From contig DATJUF010000250.1 of NCBI GenBank assembly GCA_035502655.1, forward strand, positions 1-27,675: DNA of 27,675 nt, written 5' to 3'. The stretch is from DATJUF01 sp035502655 (GTDB lineage Bacteria; Desulfobacterota; Binatia; Binatales; Binataceae). Shown in pieces: positions 7,952 through 14,910 of the stretch (its first letter is position 1; each line of letters opens with the position of its first letter). The position numbers and the translations under genes are program-made. The notes beneath the pieces were generated by a model. It was not told the DNA's origin, did not search any database, and was given only the letters and a program-made list of their open reading frames with translations.

Positions 7952-8392
7952 TCAGGAATTCGGCGGCGGCTGGCTATTAACGCTGCCCTGTTGCACACAG
8001 CACTTCGCGATCTCAGTCTCCGCCTTATCGTTGTCGATCGGGTTCAAATGAGGATGGCTGCTGAGCACGCCCCAGCCCAATTCCTCACGGATGTAGTAAA
8101 CGCGGGCCTCGGCATCGTCGATTTCAACTTCGTCAGTGGTTTCGGCCGCGACGTGGCAAATGATCGGCTCCTGATTCGTGGGAACGATAAAGGCGTGATA
8201 GCCACCAGGGTCGATCCGGGATGTATCGTCGCCGCACGTCACCGCTGGCACGATCAGCGAACTACCGTAGTGATATGGCCGATATACATAAATAGTTGCG
8301 TTTCCCGAAGGGGCGGTCGCGCGCTGAAACGGCGGTCCTTGAACGGCGCATCCTGCCATCACGGCGCTAAATATCAGAATCGGCCACTTCAT
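7952..8392 (-). CDS. DUF2846-like lipoprotein
   Basis: A short signal peptide ends in lipobox VMAGC (about residues 11-15). The mature domain follows the DUF2846 pattern: ATIYVYRP, then PGGYHAFIVPTNQEPIICHV, a central acidic strand and a C-terminal IAKCC segment (146 aa in all). DUF2846 proteins are envelope lipoproteins of unknown function. The ATG overlaps the upstream lipoprotein stop (ATGA at 8392-8389), so the two form a translationally coupled pair. Several cysteines besides the lipobox one could form disulfides. It converges on the glycine-zipper gene with 60 bases between them. Confidence 0.7.
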   Translation of the reverse strand: MKWPILIFSAVMAGCAVQGPPFQRATAPSGNATIYVYRPYHYGSSLIVPAVTCGDDTSRIDPGGYHAFIVPTNQEPIICHVAAETTDEVEIDDAEARVYYIREELGWGVLSSHPHLNPIDNDKAETEIAKCCVQQGSVNSQPPPNS

Positions 8393-8961
8393 TCCGATCC
8401 GCCGGCTGAGGGGCTGGGAGCCGCGGCAAGCAATTGGGCGAGCCGGCCCGAGTCGTTATACAGGCTCTGGTCGATTTTGGCCCGAACAGAAGTTAGAGCC
8501 GCTTCTTCCAACTCGCGATGAGTTGGTTCGGAGTACAGGCTGTAGGATTCCGATACATAGGCACGCCGTGTATAGTCGCCCATCACCCTGCCATCCGGAC
8601 CGATGATTGTCAGAGACGCGAACGCGGTCACTCCATAATCGCCTAGCGGCGATCCAAAATACGTGACCGGGTCAAGAGCCGAGACGTAAAGCGGAATATG
8701 ATATTCATCATGGCTGAGTTCCTCGCGGTATTGGAAGATGACTGGCGACGCCGGTGACAAAGACAACGCGACTGCGGGCGGCAAGTTGCGCGGATCACCT
8801 GAGGCGAGGCGTCCCTTGAAGGGTAATGCATGAGGCGCAGTATCGGCGGCGACTACCGGGGGCGGGGACGTTGTAGCGGGTTGAAGCGCACATCCCGATA
8901 CGATGATTAACGCAAGTGGCAGGCTTGCGATGGCAACTTTGGCCCGGGCCATGTCTGACAT
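8389..8961 (-). CDS. Lipoprotein of unknown function
   Basis: The N-terminus carries a signal peptide and lipobox (LPLALIIVSGC, about residues 14-24), then a Pro/Ala-rich linker and a soluble domain of about 130 residues (VIFQYREELSHDEYHIPLYVSALDPVTYFGSPLGDYGVTAFASLTIIGPDGRVMGDYT in separate pieces by eye), ending in helices and a Pro/Ser/Gly tail. I do not recognise the family. FASLTIIGPDGRVMGDYT resembles periplasmic subunits that handle secondary structure-rich beta folds, but this is not diagnostic. A second ATG at 8952 (MARAKV) is an equally good start; neither has a clear ribosome-binding site. The gene is first in a pair with the DUF2846-like lipoprotein, overlapping it by four bases. 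Confidence 0.6.
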   Translation of the reverse strand: MSDMARAKVAIASLPLALIIVSGCALQPATTSPPPVVAADTAPHALPFKGRLASGDPRNLPPAVALSLSPASPVIFQYREELSHDEYHIPLYVSALDPVTYFGSPLGDYGVTAFASLTIIGPDGRVMGDYTRRAYVSESYSLYSEPTHRELEEAALTSVRAKIDQSLYNDSGRLAQLLAAAPSPSAGGSE

Positions 8962-9032
8962 TATGCCGTAAGCGAATTGGCATTACAGCCATCGTTCGAG
9001 CTTAACGGCTGCCGGCCGGCTCTTATAACCCG

Positions 9033-9932
9033 TCAGCCCTTGAGGCTGCGACGCCACCAGGAGACGGTTTGCGCCAAGCCTTCTTCAAGGGATAGACGCG
9101 GACGCCAGCCGAGTTCGCCGTGCGAGCGCCGCGTGCCGGCAACGATGAACCCCGGTTCGTCAGCGCGTTGTGGCAAAGCGTCGAAGCGCAAAAGATCCTC
9201 GCTATCCATTATCCGCCCGATCAGGCTGATAACGTCGCAAACAGTGACCGGCAGGCCCGATCCGATGTTACATGCACCGTTCAAACGGGAATCCAGTAGA
9301 GAGACTAACGCGGCGGCGGCATCCTGCACGTGAATGAAGTCGCGAACATCATTGCCAGCGGAACAATGCACCAGATCGCGCCGGATGAGAGCCGTGATTA
9401 CTGAGGGTATAAGCCGTTCCCTCGCCTGATAGGGACCATAAGGGAAAAATATTCGCCCCCAGGCGAAACTGAAGTCCGCGGTTTTCGCAAGCGCAGTGAG
9501 CCGCTGATACGCTGCGGCTTTCGATTCGCCATAGAGGCTGGTTGGACGGAGCGGAGTGCTATGCTCGGCGCATGGCGTGAGACTTGGGGCATATTCCGCG
9601 CAGCTTCCGGCGCCAACGAAACGCTCACCCCCCGCATCGGCGAAGGCCTCTGCCAGTTGAACTGTCGCGGCTGCCCATTGGCGGTTTATGGGATTGGTCA
9701 AATAATCAACCGGAGTAGCGCACCATGCCAGATGAAGCAGGTGGGTTGGAGCAATGCTGCCGGCCACCGCGGCAGCGCCGTCGAGCAAGTCAGCTTGATG
9801 CCAGGTGATCGCGGCGTTCGATGGCAAAGGGCGGCGTCCAACTGCGTGAACTTCGTAATCCTTTTCCGCCAGGGCTTGCAGGCAATGACGTCCAATAAAG
9901 CCCGAGGCGCCGGTAATCAATACTCGTTTCAC
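9033..9932 (-). CDS. NAD(P)-dependent sugar epimerase/reductase (extended SDR)
   Basis: An extended short-chain dehydrogenase of 299 residues. The Rossmann motif GASGFIG is at about residues 8-14 and the catalytic YGESK follows GSCAEYAP at mid-length. The C-terminal substrate domain contains GRIFFPYGPYQ and the HVQDAAAAL segment typical of nucleotide-sugar enzymes. As last gene of the CDP-sugar cassette its likely role is reduction of the C4 ketone after methylation and epimerisation; 4-epimerase activity is the alternative. Its ATG overlaps the stop of the RmlC-like gene by four bases, indicating tight coupling. Confidence 0.85.
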   Translation of the reverse strand: MKRVLITGASGFIGRHCLQALAEKDYEVHAVGRRPLPSNAAITWHQADLLDGAAAVAGSIAPTHLLHLAWCATPVDYLTNPINRQWAAATVQLAEAFADAGGERFVGAGSCAEYAPSLTPCAEHSTPLRPTSLYGESKAAAYQRLTALAKTADFSFAWGRIFFPYGPYQARERLIPSVITALIRRDLVHCSAGNDVRDFIHVQDAAAALVSLLDSRLNGACNIGSGLPVTVCDVISLIGRIMDSEDLLRFDALPQRADEPGFIVAGTRRSHGELGWRPRLSLEEGLAQTVSWWRRSLKG

Positions 9933-10459
9933 GGTGCAAAATTCGGATAGCTATGGTCGCGCCACGACAAAATTGGATTAGCCAGCGGCCATTTGATTCC
10001 GAAAAGCGGATCGTTCCATCTGACGCCGCGCGAATACCCCGGCATGTAAGGTTGCGAAATCTGGTAGAAAACCTCGCTCGCGTCCTCGAGCGTCTGAAAG
10101 CCGTGCGCCATCCCCGCCGGGATATAGGCCATGCGCCGATTCGCTGCGCCAAGTTCGATAGCGGTCCATTGGCGGAAGGACGGCGAGGCCGGACGGAGAT
10201 CCAGGATTACGTCGTAGATCAGGCCTGCGGTGCATCGCACAAGCTTGGCTTCCTCGAACGGCGGCCCCTGATAATGCATCCCGCGCAGGGTTCCGCGGCG
10301 GCGGTTGAACGAGGTGCTGCACTGGGCGATAGGGAGTTCGAGACCTCGTTCCGTGAATTCACGCGCGCAGAAGGTACGGGCAAAAAATCCGCGCTCATCG
10401 CTAACCGCCTCGGCTTCGATAATCAAGGCCCCGGCTAGCTGAGTCTCGATAAATTTCAT
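9929..10459 (-). CDS. rfbC: RmlC-like dTDP/CDP-4-keto-6-deoxyhexose 3(,5)-epimerase
   Basis: A single cupin-fold enzyme of 176 residues. It has RGTLRGMHYQ with the catalytic histidine, AYIPAGMAHGFQ, and the EVFYQIS/RGVRWNDP segments around the tyrosine and aspartate of RmlC-type epimerases. Family members epimerise C3 and/or C5 of 4-keto-6-deoxy nucleotide sugars. With a CDP-glucose dehydratase next door its substrate is probably the CDP-4-keto sugar, perhaps already C-methylated; whether C3, C5 or both are inverted cannot be read. It lies 32 bases after the methyltransferase; a small dyad (CTATGC/GCATAG) sits just before its ATG. Confidence 0.88.
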   Translation of the reverse strand: MKFIETQLAGALIIEAEAVSDERGFFARTFCAREFTERGLELPIAQCSTSFNRRRGTLRGMHYQGPPFEEAKLVRCTAGLIYDVILDLRPASPSFRQWTAIELGAANRRMAYIPAGMAHGFQTLEDASEVFYQISQPYMPGYSRGVRWNDPLFGIKWPLANPILSWRDHSYPNFAP

Positions 10460-10491
10460 CTATGCGCTGGCATAGCGCCGCCACCAGCGTT

Positions 10492-11730
10492 TCACAGGAT
10501 CCGCGGTTCCGGTATCGGTACGATGAAGCGGCCACCGCGCTCCAGATATGAACGCTGTTGCCCAACGATCTCGCTGGCGATGTTCCATGGCAGAATCAGC
10601 GCATAGTCAGGATGGCGGCGCAGCAATTCCTCCGGCGCGTAAATCGGTAAATGTGATCCCGGCAGTAGCCGGCCTTGCTTATGCGGACTGCGATCGACGG
10701 TGAAATCGATCAGGCCGGCGCCGATGCCGCAATAGTTAAGGAGCGTATTGCCTTTGGCTGGCGCGCCGTAAGCAGCGATCCGCCGGCCGGCGGCTTTTAG
10801 CTGATGCAAAAGGCCGAGTAGATTGTGCTTGATCCGTTCAGCCTTCGATCCGAACGCCTTATAATAATCGGGGGACAAGAGGCCTTTGTATTGCTCAGCC
10901 ATCATCATCGCCGCGATTGCCGGGCTGCGTTCGCGCACGCCTGGATGCTGCAGGAAAATCCGCAGGGAACCGCCATGAACTTCGTGGGCCTCGGCATCAT
11001 AAAGTTCCAGGTTCCCGCGCGCAGCTAATCCGGCTACTGCGTGCAATGAATAATAGAAGACATGCTCATGATAGATAGTGTCGAACTCGCCGCGCTCAAG
11101 CAGTTCGCCTAGATAAGGAAACTCGAACACGGCTGCGCCGGCCGGTTTCATCAAGATGGCGGCGGCTTGCATGAAGTCGTTAATCGCCGGCACGTGCGCG
11201 AGGACATTATTGCCAATGATCAAATCAGCTCGCCCGGCGCTGGCGGCGATAGTTGCGGCCGTTGCCGTATTGAAGAATTCCTCGATCGTGGGAATGCCCT
11301 GCGCTCGCGCAACCGCTGCGACATTGTGCGCTGGCTCCACGCCCAATACCTGGATTCCTTGTTCGCGGAAATATCGCAGCAGATAGCCGTCGTTGCTGGC
11401 GGCCTCGACCAGCCGGCTGGCACTGCTTAGTGCGAATCGTTCAGTGAGGCTCGCCGCCATCCGCCGCGCATGATTGGCGAAACTATCCGAGTACGAAGAG
11501 AAATATGCATACTCAGTGAATAAGTCAGCGGGCGGCACCCGTTCGCTCAGTTGCACCAGATGACACGTATTGCAGTAAGCCACCGCCAAAGGAAAAACCG
11601 CTTCGGGCATCTCAGCCTGTTCGGGCATTAGATACGAATTGGCTAATGGCGTTCGTCCGAGATCCAGGAAAGCGGGCGGCAGCCTCGTGCCGCATCCGAG
11701 GCAGTTGCCATTATTCAGTTCCCTCTGCAT
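10492..11730 (-). CDS. Nucleotide-sugar C-methyltransferase
   Basis: The 412-residue protein shows the three-part layout of TylCIII/TcaB9-type sugar C-methyltransferases. An N-terminal zinc-binding domain has cysteine pairs in NCLGCG (about 14-19) and YCNTCH (about 52-57). A SAM-binding Rossmann core has VEAASNDGYLL and VLGVEPAHNV. A C-terminal domain has YGAPAKGNTLLNYC and ALILPWNIA. The IYHEHVFYYS motif carries the glutamate and histidine implicated in proton abstraction in TcaB9. These enzymes methylate C3 of a 4-keto-6-deoxy sugar via an enediolate. The start codon follows the rfbG stop with no gap (TAAATG). Position of methylation is inferred from the family. Confidence 0.88.
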   Translation of the reverse strand: MQRELNNGNCLGCGTRLPPAFLDLGRTPLANSYLMPEQAEMPEAVFPLAVAYCNTCHLVQLSERVPPADLFTEYAYFSSYSDSFANHARRMAASLTERFALSSASRLVEAASNDGYLLRYFREQGIQVLGVEPAHNVAAVARAQGIPTIEEFFNTATAATIAASAGRADLIIGNNVLAHVPAINDFMQAAAILMKPAGAAVFEFPYLGELLERGEFDTIYHEHVFYYSLHAVAGLAARGNLELYDAEAHEVHGGSLRIFLQHPGVRERSPAIAAMMMAEQYKGLLSPDYYKAFGSKAERIKHNLLGLLHQLKAAGRRIAAYGAPAKGNTLLNYCGIGAGLIDFTVDRSPHKQGRLLPGSHLPIYAPEELLRRHPDYALILPWNIASEIVGQQRSYLERGGRFIVPIPEPRIL

Positions 11731-12837
11731 TTAACGATCGCCGGCCGCTGGCGCTGGCGTGCCTGCAACCCCTGCCGCGGCCCGGCGCACGAATTCGTCG
11801 ATCTGGGCGCATGTGAGTTCGAAAGCGTCCGCCCCCTCCATCACGGCGCGATACCAATCAACCGTCAGCCGGATCGCGCCGGCCAGTGGCAGCACCGGGT
11901 TCCATCCCAGAAGGCGGCGTGCCTTGCTGGAATCAAGCCGTAACTGAGGGCTTTCGTAAGGCGCGGCTTCATCCGGAATCGCGAGCCACGATCCAGATCG
12001 CCAGTTCTTAACAACCTGATCGGCGAGCTCGCGCACGGGGCAAGCATCGCTTGAGTCTGGTCCGAAATTCCATGGACCGGCCCATTTCGGCCCACCGGCC
12101 CAAAGTTTACTGGCGAGTATCAGATAGCCGGCCAATGGCTCGAGCACATGCTGCCACGGACGGACCGAATCGGGATTGCGCACCCGCAACGGCTCGCCGC
12201 GGCTAAGCGAGCGAATCGCGTCGGGAACCAGCCGATCGATGGCCCAATCACCGCCGCCGATGACGTTGCCTGCCCGCACTGTCGCGATCCCCATTCGCGA
12301 CGCCTCGCAAAACGACCGCTGATAGCACGACGCGGCTAATTCGGCACAGCTTTTACTTGCGCTGTAAGGATCATGGCCGCCGAGACGATCATCTTCGCGG
12401 TGAGCTTCTACCGCTCCGCTATCCGCATAACATTTATCACTGGTTACTACGACCAGCGCACGCACCGAGCCGGCTTCGCGCGCCGCATCGAGTACATTTA
12501 CTGTGCCCATTACATTGGTTGCGAAAGTAGCTACTGGCTCGCGATAAGATCGGCGCACCAGTGATTGTGCCGCTAGATGAAACACTATTTCAGGCTGCAC
12601 TCTGGTAAACGCCCGTTTGACGGCGGCCTCATCGCGGATATCCTCGGCAAACGATTCGATTCGCTGGCCTAGCCGGGCAAGCTCGAACAGCGAAGGATCG
12701 CTGTCGGGCTTGAGCGCTACACCGCTGACCACGGCCCCAAGCTGATTCAGCCAAATGGTCAGCCAGCTTCCCTTAAAGCCGGTATGGCCGGTGACCAGCA
12801 CCCGCCGGCCGCGCCAGAAATTTTGCTGGAGATCCAT
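11731..12837 (-). CDS. rfbG: CDP-glucose 4,6-dehydratase
   Basis: An extended SDR of 368 residues that removes water from CDP-glucose to give CDP-4-keto-6-deoxyglucose. VTGHTGFKGSWL at about residues 14-25 is the NAD-binding motif and is characteristic of RfbG. VVTSDKCY and DPYSASK carry the Ser/Thr-Asp-Lys and YxxxK catalytic sets, and RPWQHVLEPLAGYL is another RfbG hallmark. The gene heads a four-gene minus-strand operon. The usual partner rfbF (glucose-1-phosphate cytidylyltransferase) is absent: no gene lies in the 392 bases upstream. No rfbH is present, so 3-deoxygenation is not expected. Confidence 0.92.
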   Translation of the reverse strand: MDLQQNFWRGRRVLVTGHTGFKGSWLTIWLNQLGAVVSGVALKPDSDPSLFELARLGQRIESFAEDIRDEAAVKRAFTRVQPEIVFHLAAQSLVRRSYREPVATFATNVMGTVNVLDAAREAGSVRALVVVTSDKCYADSGAVEAHREDDRLGGHDPYSASKSCAELAASCYQRSFCEASRMGIATVRAGNVIGGGDWAIDRLVPDAIRSLSRGEPLRVRNPDSVRPWQHVLEPLAGYLILASKLWAGGPKWAGPWNFGPDSSDACPVRELADQVVKNWRSGSWLAIPDEAAPYESPQLRLDSSKARRLLGWNPVLPLAGAIRLTVDWYRAVMEGADAFELTCAQIDEFVRRAAAGVAGTPAPAAGDR

Positions 12838-13229
12838 CGCCTTTCCGCGGGAGACCGCCTCCCATTAACAATGGCGGATTATCCAGCGTCCGCCAAAATG
12901 CGCCAGCCAAATATTCAGCAATTCGCTGGATTATTGCGGCAAAAGATAACTTTAAGTTGCATCCAATGGTGAATTCGCCGAGGCTCGCCGTCACGGTTGC
13001 CGCTTCGCCGGTACCGGCAATCCGCCCTGTTCGCCCAATAGTTCTAATATGGACTGAGAGTTCCGCTAATTTTTCGATTGACAGGTTGTTACTTTTCGTC
13101 GTATTGCTCGAAACGTTCGGCATGCCGATTGAGAGCAATGTTTAGGGAACTTTGCTCAAATCGCGTCACCTTCGCTATTCGTTCAATCTCGCGATTCGAG
13201 CTCTAACAACGTTGGAGGGTTGGATTTCG
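12838..13229. other. Divergent intergenic region between rfbG and first DUF1329 gene
   Basis: This 392-base stretch holds no gene I can support. The right part (13060-13229) is the conserved promoter/leader of the DUF1329 genes. The left part must hold the rfbG promoter; AT-rich GGATAATCC on the minus strand near 12880 could be a -10 but lacks a well-spaced -35. A short dyad CCATTAACAATGG occurs near 12862. Frames of about 60 codons here lack ribosome-binding sites. Confidence 0.5.
13060..13229 (+). promoter_or_regulatory. DUF1329 copy 1 promoter and leader
   Basis: TTGACA (13078-13083) is a perfect -35 hexamer, followed after 18 bases by TATTGC (13102-13107), a weak -10. An AT-rich CTAATTTTT lies just upstream of the -35. 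The same layout recurs before copies 2 and 3, and the distance from TATTGC to the ATG is 121-123 bases in all three. A dyad ATTGCTC (13103-13109)/GAGCAAT (13133-13139) overlaps the -10 and could be an operator. A GGAGGG ribosome-binding site (13214-13219) precedes ATG 13230. Confidence 0.55.
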
Positions 13230-14582
13230 ATGAGAAGCCTATGCTTCGGTCTTATCCTTGCCGTCCTGATCGCATTGTTACCCGCATTGGGGCGAGCGCA
13301 GACTACTGACGATATCAGCGAAATGAATCAGTGGATCAAAGACACCCAGAGCCAGGGAACGCTGCCGCCGGGGACCAAGATCACGATGTCTAACTGGCAG
13401 CAGCACAAAGCCTTCATGCCGCTCGGGATGCAGAAGCTCTTCGAGGGCACCTACGGGTGGAAAATGCCCGCCGATATCGAAATCGATATCGGCCCGACCC
13501 ACATGGGCAATCTGACCAAGAACTGGGTCGAAGCGACAGAAAAGTACGGCGCCCAGGATACAGTGACTGTCCTGCCCGATGGCCACTTCCAGATTAACAA
13601 TTACCAGGGCGGGTTGGTTTTCCCCAATCCGCAAGAGCCGCACAAGGGTTTCAAGATTCTCGCTAACCTGTTCTTCGATTATGTACCAGCGCTCTACGTC
13701 AACACGCCCAGCAACTACGGCACGGTTTGGGTGCAGGACCGCTTCGGCAATATCGCCGCCGACACCTTTGACGTCGTATACCGGCAAAGCGCCTGGAATA
13801 CCGATCCCGGTTTCCCCAAAACCTTGGATTACGCCCCGGGCACCTGGTACACGGAATGGGGCATGCAGGAGACGCCCGAACAGGCGCGTTACACCGCCTC
13901 GCTATCACTTTACTACCAGGATCAGGAAACCCATCCTTACCCAGACACTTTTGTCTTCGTTCCAGCCCTGCGCCGGTCACTGCGCCTGTCAAGTTCGGCG
14001 CGCTGCTCACCGGTGTTCGGCCTCGACTGGACCTACGATGACGCCAAGGGTAATGGCTTCAACGGCGGAACCTCGATCTTCAACGCGAAGTACCTGGCCG
14101 ACCGCAAGATCATCGGCCTCATGATGTTCAATGCCGACGGCGCGATATTTCCACAGAATTACTTTATGCCGCTCGGCTTCCCGAAACCCTCATGGGGTAC
14201 TTGGGAAGTCCGCGACAGCTCGGTGATCGACGTCCAGCGCATTCCGCAGGAAGCATCTGGCTACTGTTACGGCGATCGCGTCATGTATATCGAGAAAGAG
14301 GGCTACTGGGCCTTGTGGAGCGACCTCTACGACTCCAACCATAAGCTCTGGAAACTCCAGTTTTGGGGTCCCGAACTTCGCGACGACGTGAAGGAGTTGG
14401 GGCGAACCGTCGGCGGAGTCACGGCAATTTCATGGGATATGCAGAACACCCACGCAACTTACTGGGCCGGTATGGGTAATCCATGGAAGCGGCTGCCGTA
14501 TATCGACTCCCAGGTTCCGACTGAGTATCGCGACGGCACCAAATATGGCAGCCCCTCCGGTCTGATGCAGATCCTGCGTTGA
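13230..14582 (+). CDS. DUF1329 exported protein, copy 1
   Basis: ATG 13230 is chosen over the longer frame (13152) because it begins the signal peptide MRSLCFGLILAVLIALLPA (cleavage near GRAQ), follows GGAGGG, and matches the starts of copies 2 and 3. The mature protein (about 425 aa) has DUF1329 hallmarks: YQGGLVFPNPQEP in the N-terminal half, PDTFVFVPALRRSLRLSSSARCSP and DWTYDDAKGNGFNG in the middle, then a C-terminal tail ending GLMQILR. Two cysteines (ARCSP, GYCYGD) are kept in all copies and may form a disulfide. DUF1329 proteins have a LolA/LolB-like lipid-binding fold, are periplasmic or at the outer membrane, and often accompany DUF1302 and RND transporters for hydrophobic compounds. 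No such partner is here. This is the most divergent copy. Function unknown. Confidence 0.88.
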   Translation: MRSLCFGLILAVLIALLPALGRAQTTDDISEMNQWIKDTQSQGTLPPGTKITMSNWQQHKAFMPLGMQKLFEGTYGWKMPADIEIDIGPTHMGNLTKNWVEATEKYGAQDTVTVLPDGHFQINNYQGGLVFPNPQEPHKGFKILANLFFDYVPALYVNTPSNYGTVWVQDRFGNIAADTFDVVYRQSAWNTDPGFPKTLDYAPGTWYTEWGMQETPEQARYTASLSLYYQDQETHPYPDTFVFVPALRRSLRLSSSARCSPVFGLDWTYDDAKGNGFNGGTSIFNAKYLADRKIIGLMMFNADGAIFPQNYFMPLGFPKPSWGTWEVRDSSVIDVQRIPQEASGYCYGDRVMYIEKEGYWALWSDLYDSNHKLWKLQFWGPELRDDVKELGRTVGGVTAISWDMQNTHATYWAGMGNPWKRLPYIDSQVPTEYRDGTKYGSPSGLMQILR

Positions 14583-14611
14583 CGGTGCCGCTCAGACCGT
14601 ACTAAAGCGCG

Positions 14612-14648
14612 ACAGGGCCCAGTCGCAACGATTGAGCCCTGTTTCTTT
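14612..14648 (+). terminator. Terminator of DUF1329 copy 1
   Basis: ACAGGGC (14612-14618) pairs with GCCCTGT (14636-14642). An inner helix CAGTCG/CGATTG (one G-T pair) closes on a CAA loop, with a single mismatch between the two helices. A T-rich tail (TTTCTTT) follows. It lies 30 bases after the stop, a good intrinsic terminator, so copy 2 needs its own promoter. Confidence 0.75.
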
Positions 14649-14690
14649 CACAGCAGCGCTATTTGCATTCCGTATCCTCGCCTCTGGCAG

Positions 14691-14727
14691 TTAACCACAT
14701 CAGTCTGCTGCTGGCTGATGTGGTTAA
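14691..14727. repeat. Perfect 13-base inverted repeat upstream of DUF1329 copy 2 promoter
   Basis: TTAACCACATCAG (14691-14703) and CTGATGTGGTTAA (14715-14727) are exact reverse complements separated by 11 bases. The right arm ends 32 bases before the TTGACA hexamer. No T-run follows, so it is unlikely to be a terminator. It is absent upstream of copies 1 and 3. Position suggests an operator or activator site for copy 2 only; a cruciform or RNA hairpin is the alternative. Confidence 0.6.
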
Positions 14728-14741
14728 GACGGGACGGATAG

Positions 14742-14910
14742 TATCCTTAATTTTTGTGATTGACAGCTCCTCGCTTTTCGTCATATTGCTCGGATTGCTC
14801 GCCGTACCGACTCAAGCGCAGCATTTAGTGGAGTTTGCCCTAGTCGCTGTACTCGTTGATTTGTTCGCGCAATGCGAGCCTGCAACATGCACGGGAGGTA
14901 TGGGATTTCG
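14742..14910 (+). promoter_or_regulatory. DUF1329 copy 2 promoter and leader
   Basis: TTGACA (14760-14765) and TATTGC (14784-14789) are 18 bases apart, exactly as in copies 1 and 3, and an AT-rich TTAATTTTT precedes the -35. TATTGC lies 121 bases before ATG 14911. The sequence CTTTTCGTCATATTGCTCG around the proposed -10 is nearly the same in the three copies. The GCTC/GAGC dyad of copies 1 and 3 is degraded here. GGGAGG (about 14893-14898) is the ribosome-binding site. Confidence 0.55.

Larger units (their letters stand above)
14583..14910 (+). other. Spacer between DUF1329 copies 1 and 2
   Basis: This 328-base gap contains, in order, the terminator of copy 1, a 13-base perfect inverted repeat, and the conserved promoter/leader of copy 2. 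A frame of 83 codons starting at 14663 crosses it, but no ATG is conserved between copies and it overlaps the start of copy 2, so I do not call it a gene. Confidence 0.6.

Noticed and set aside
9561..9950. Long antisense frames opposite the SDR, RmlC-like and other genes
   Set aside because: Shadows of coding sequence in GC-rich DNA, without signals or recognisable products.
10460..10478. CTATGC/GCATAG hairpin before the RmlC-like gene
   Set aside because: Six-base stem only; could affect translation but cannot be supported.
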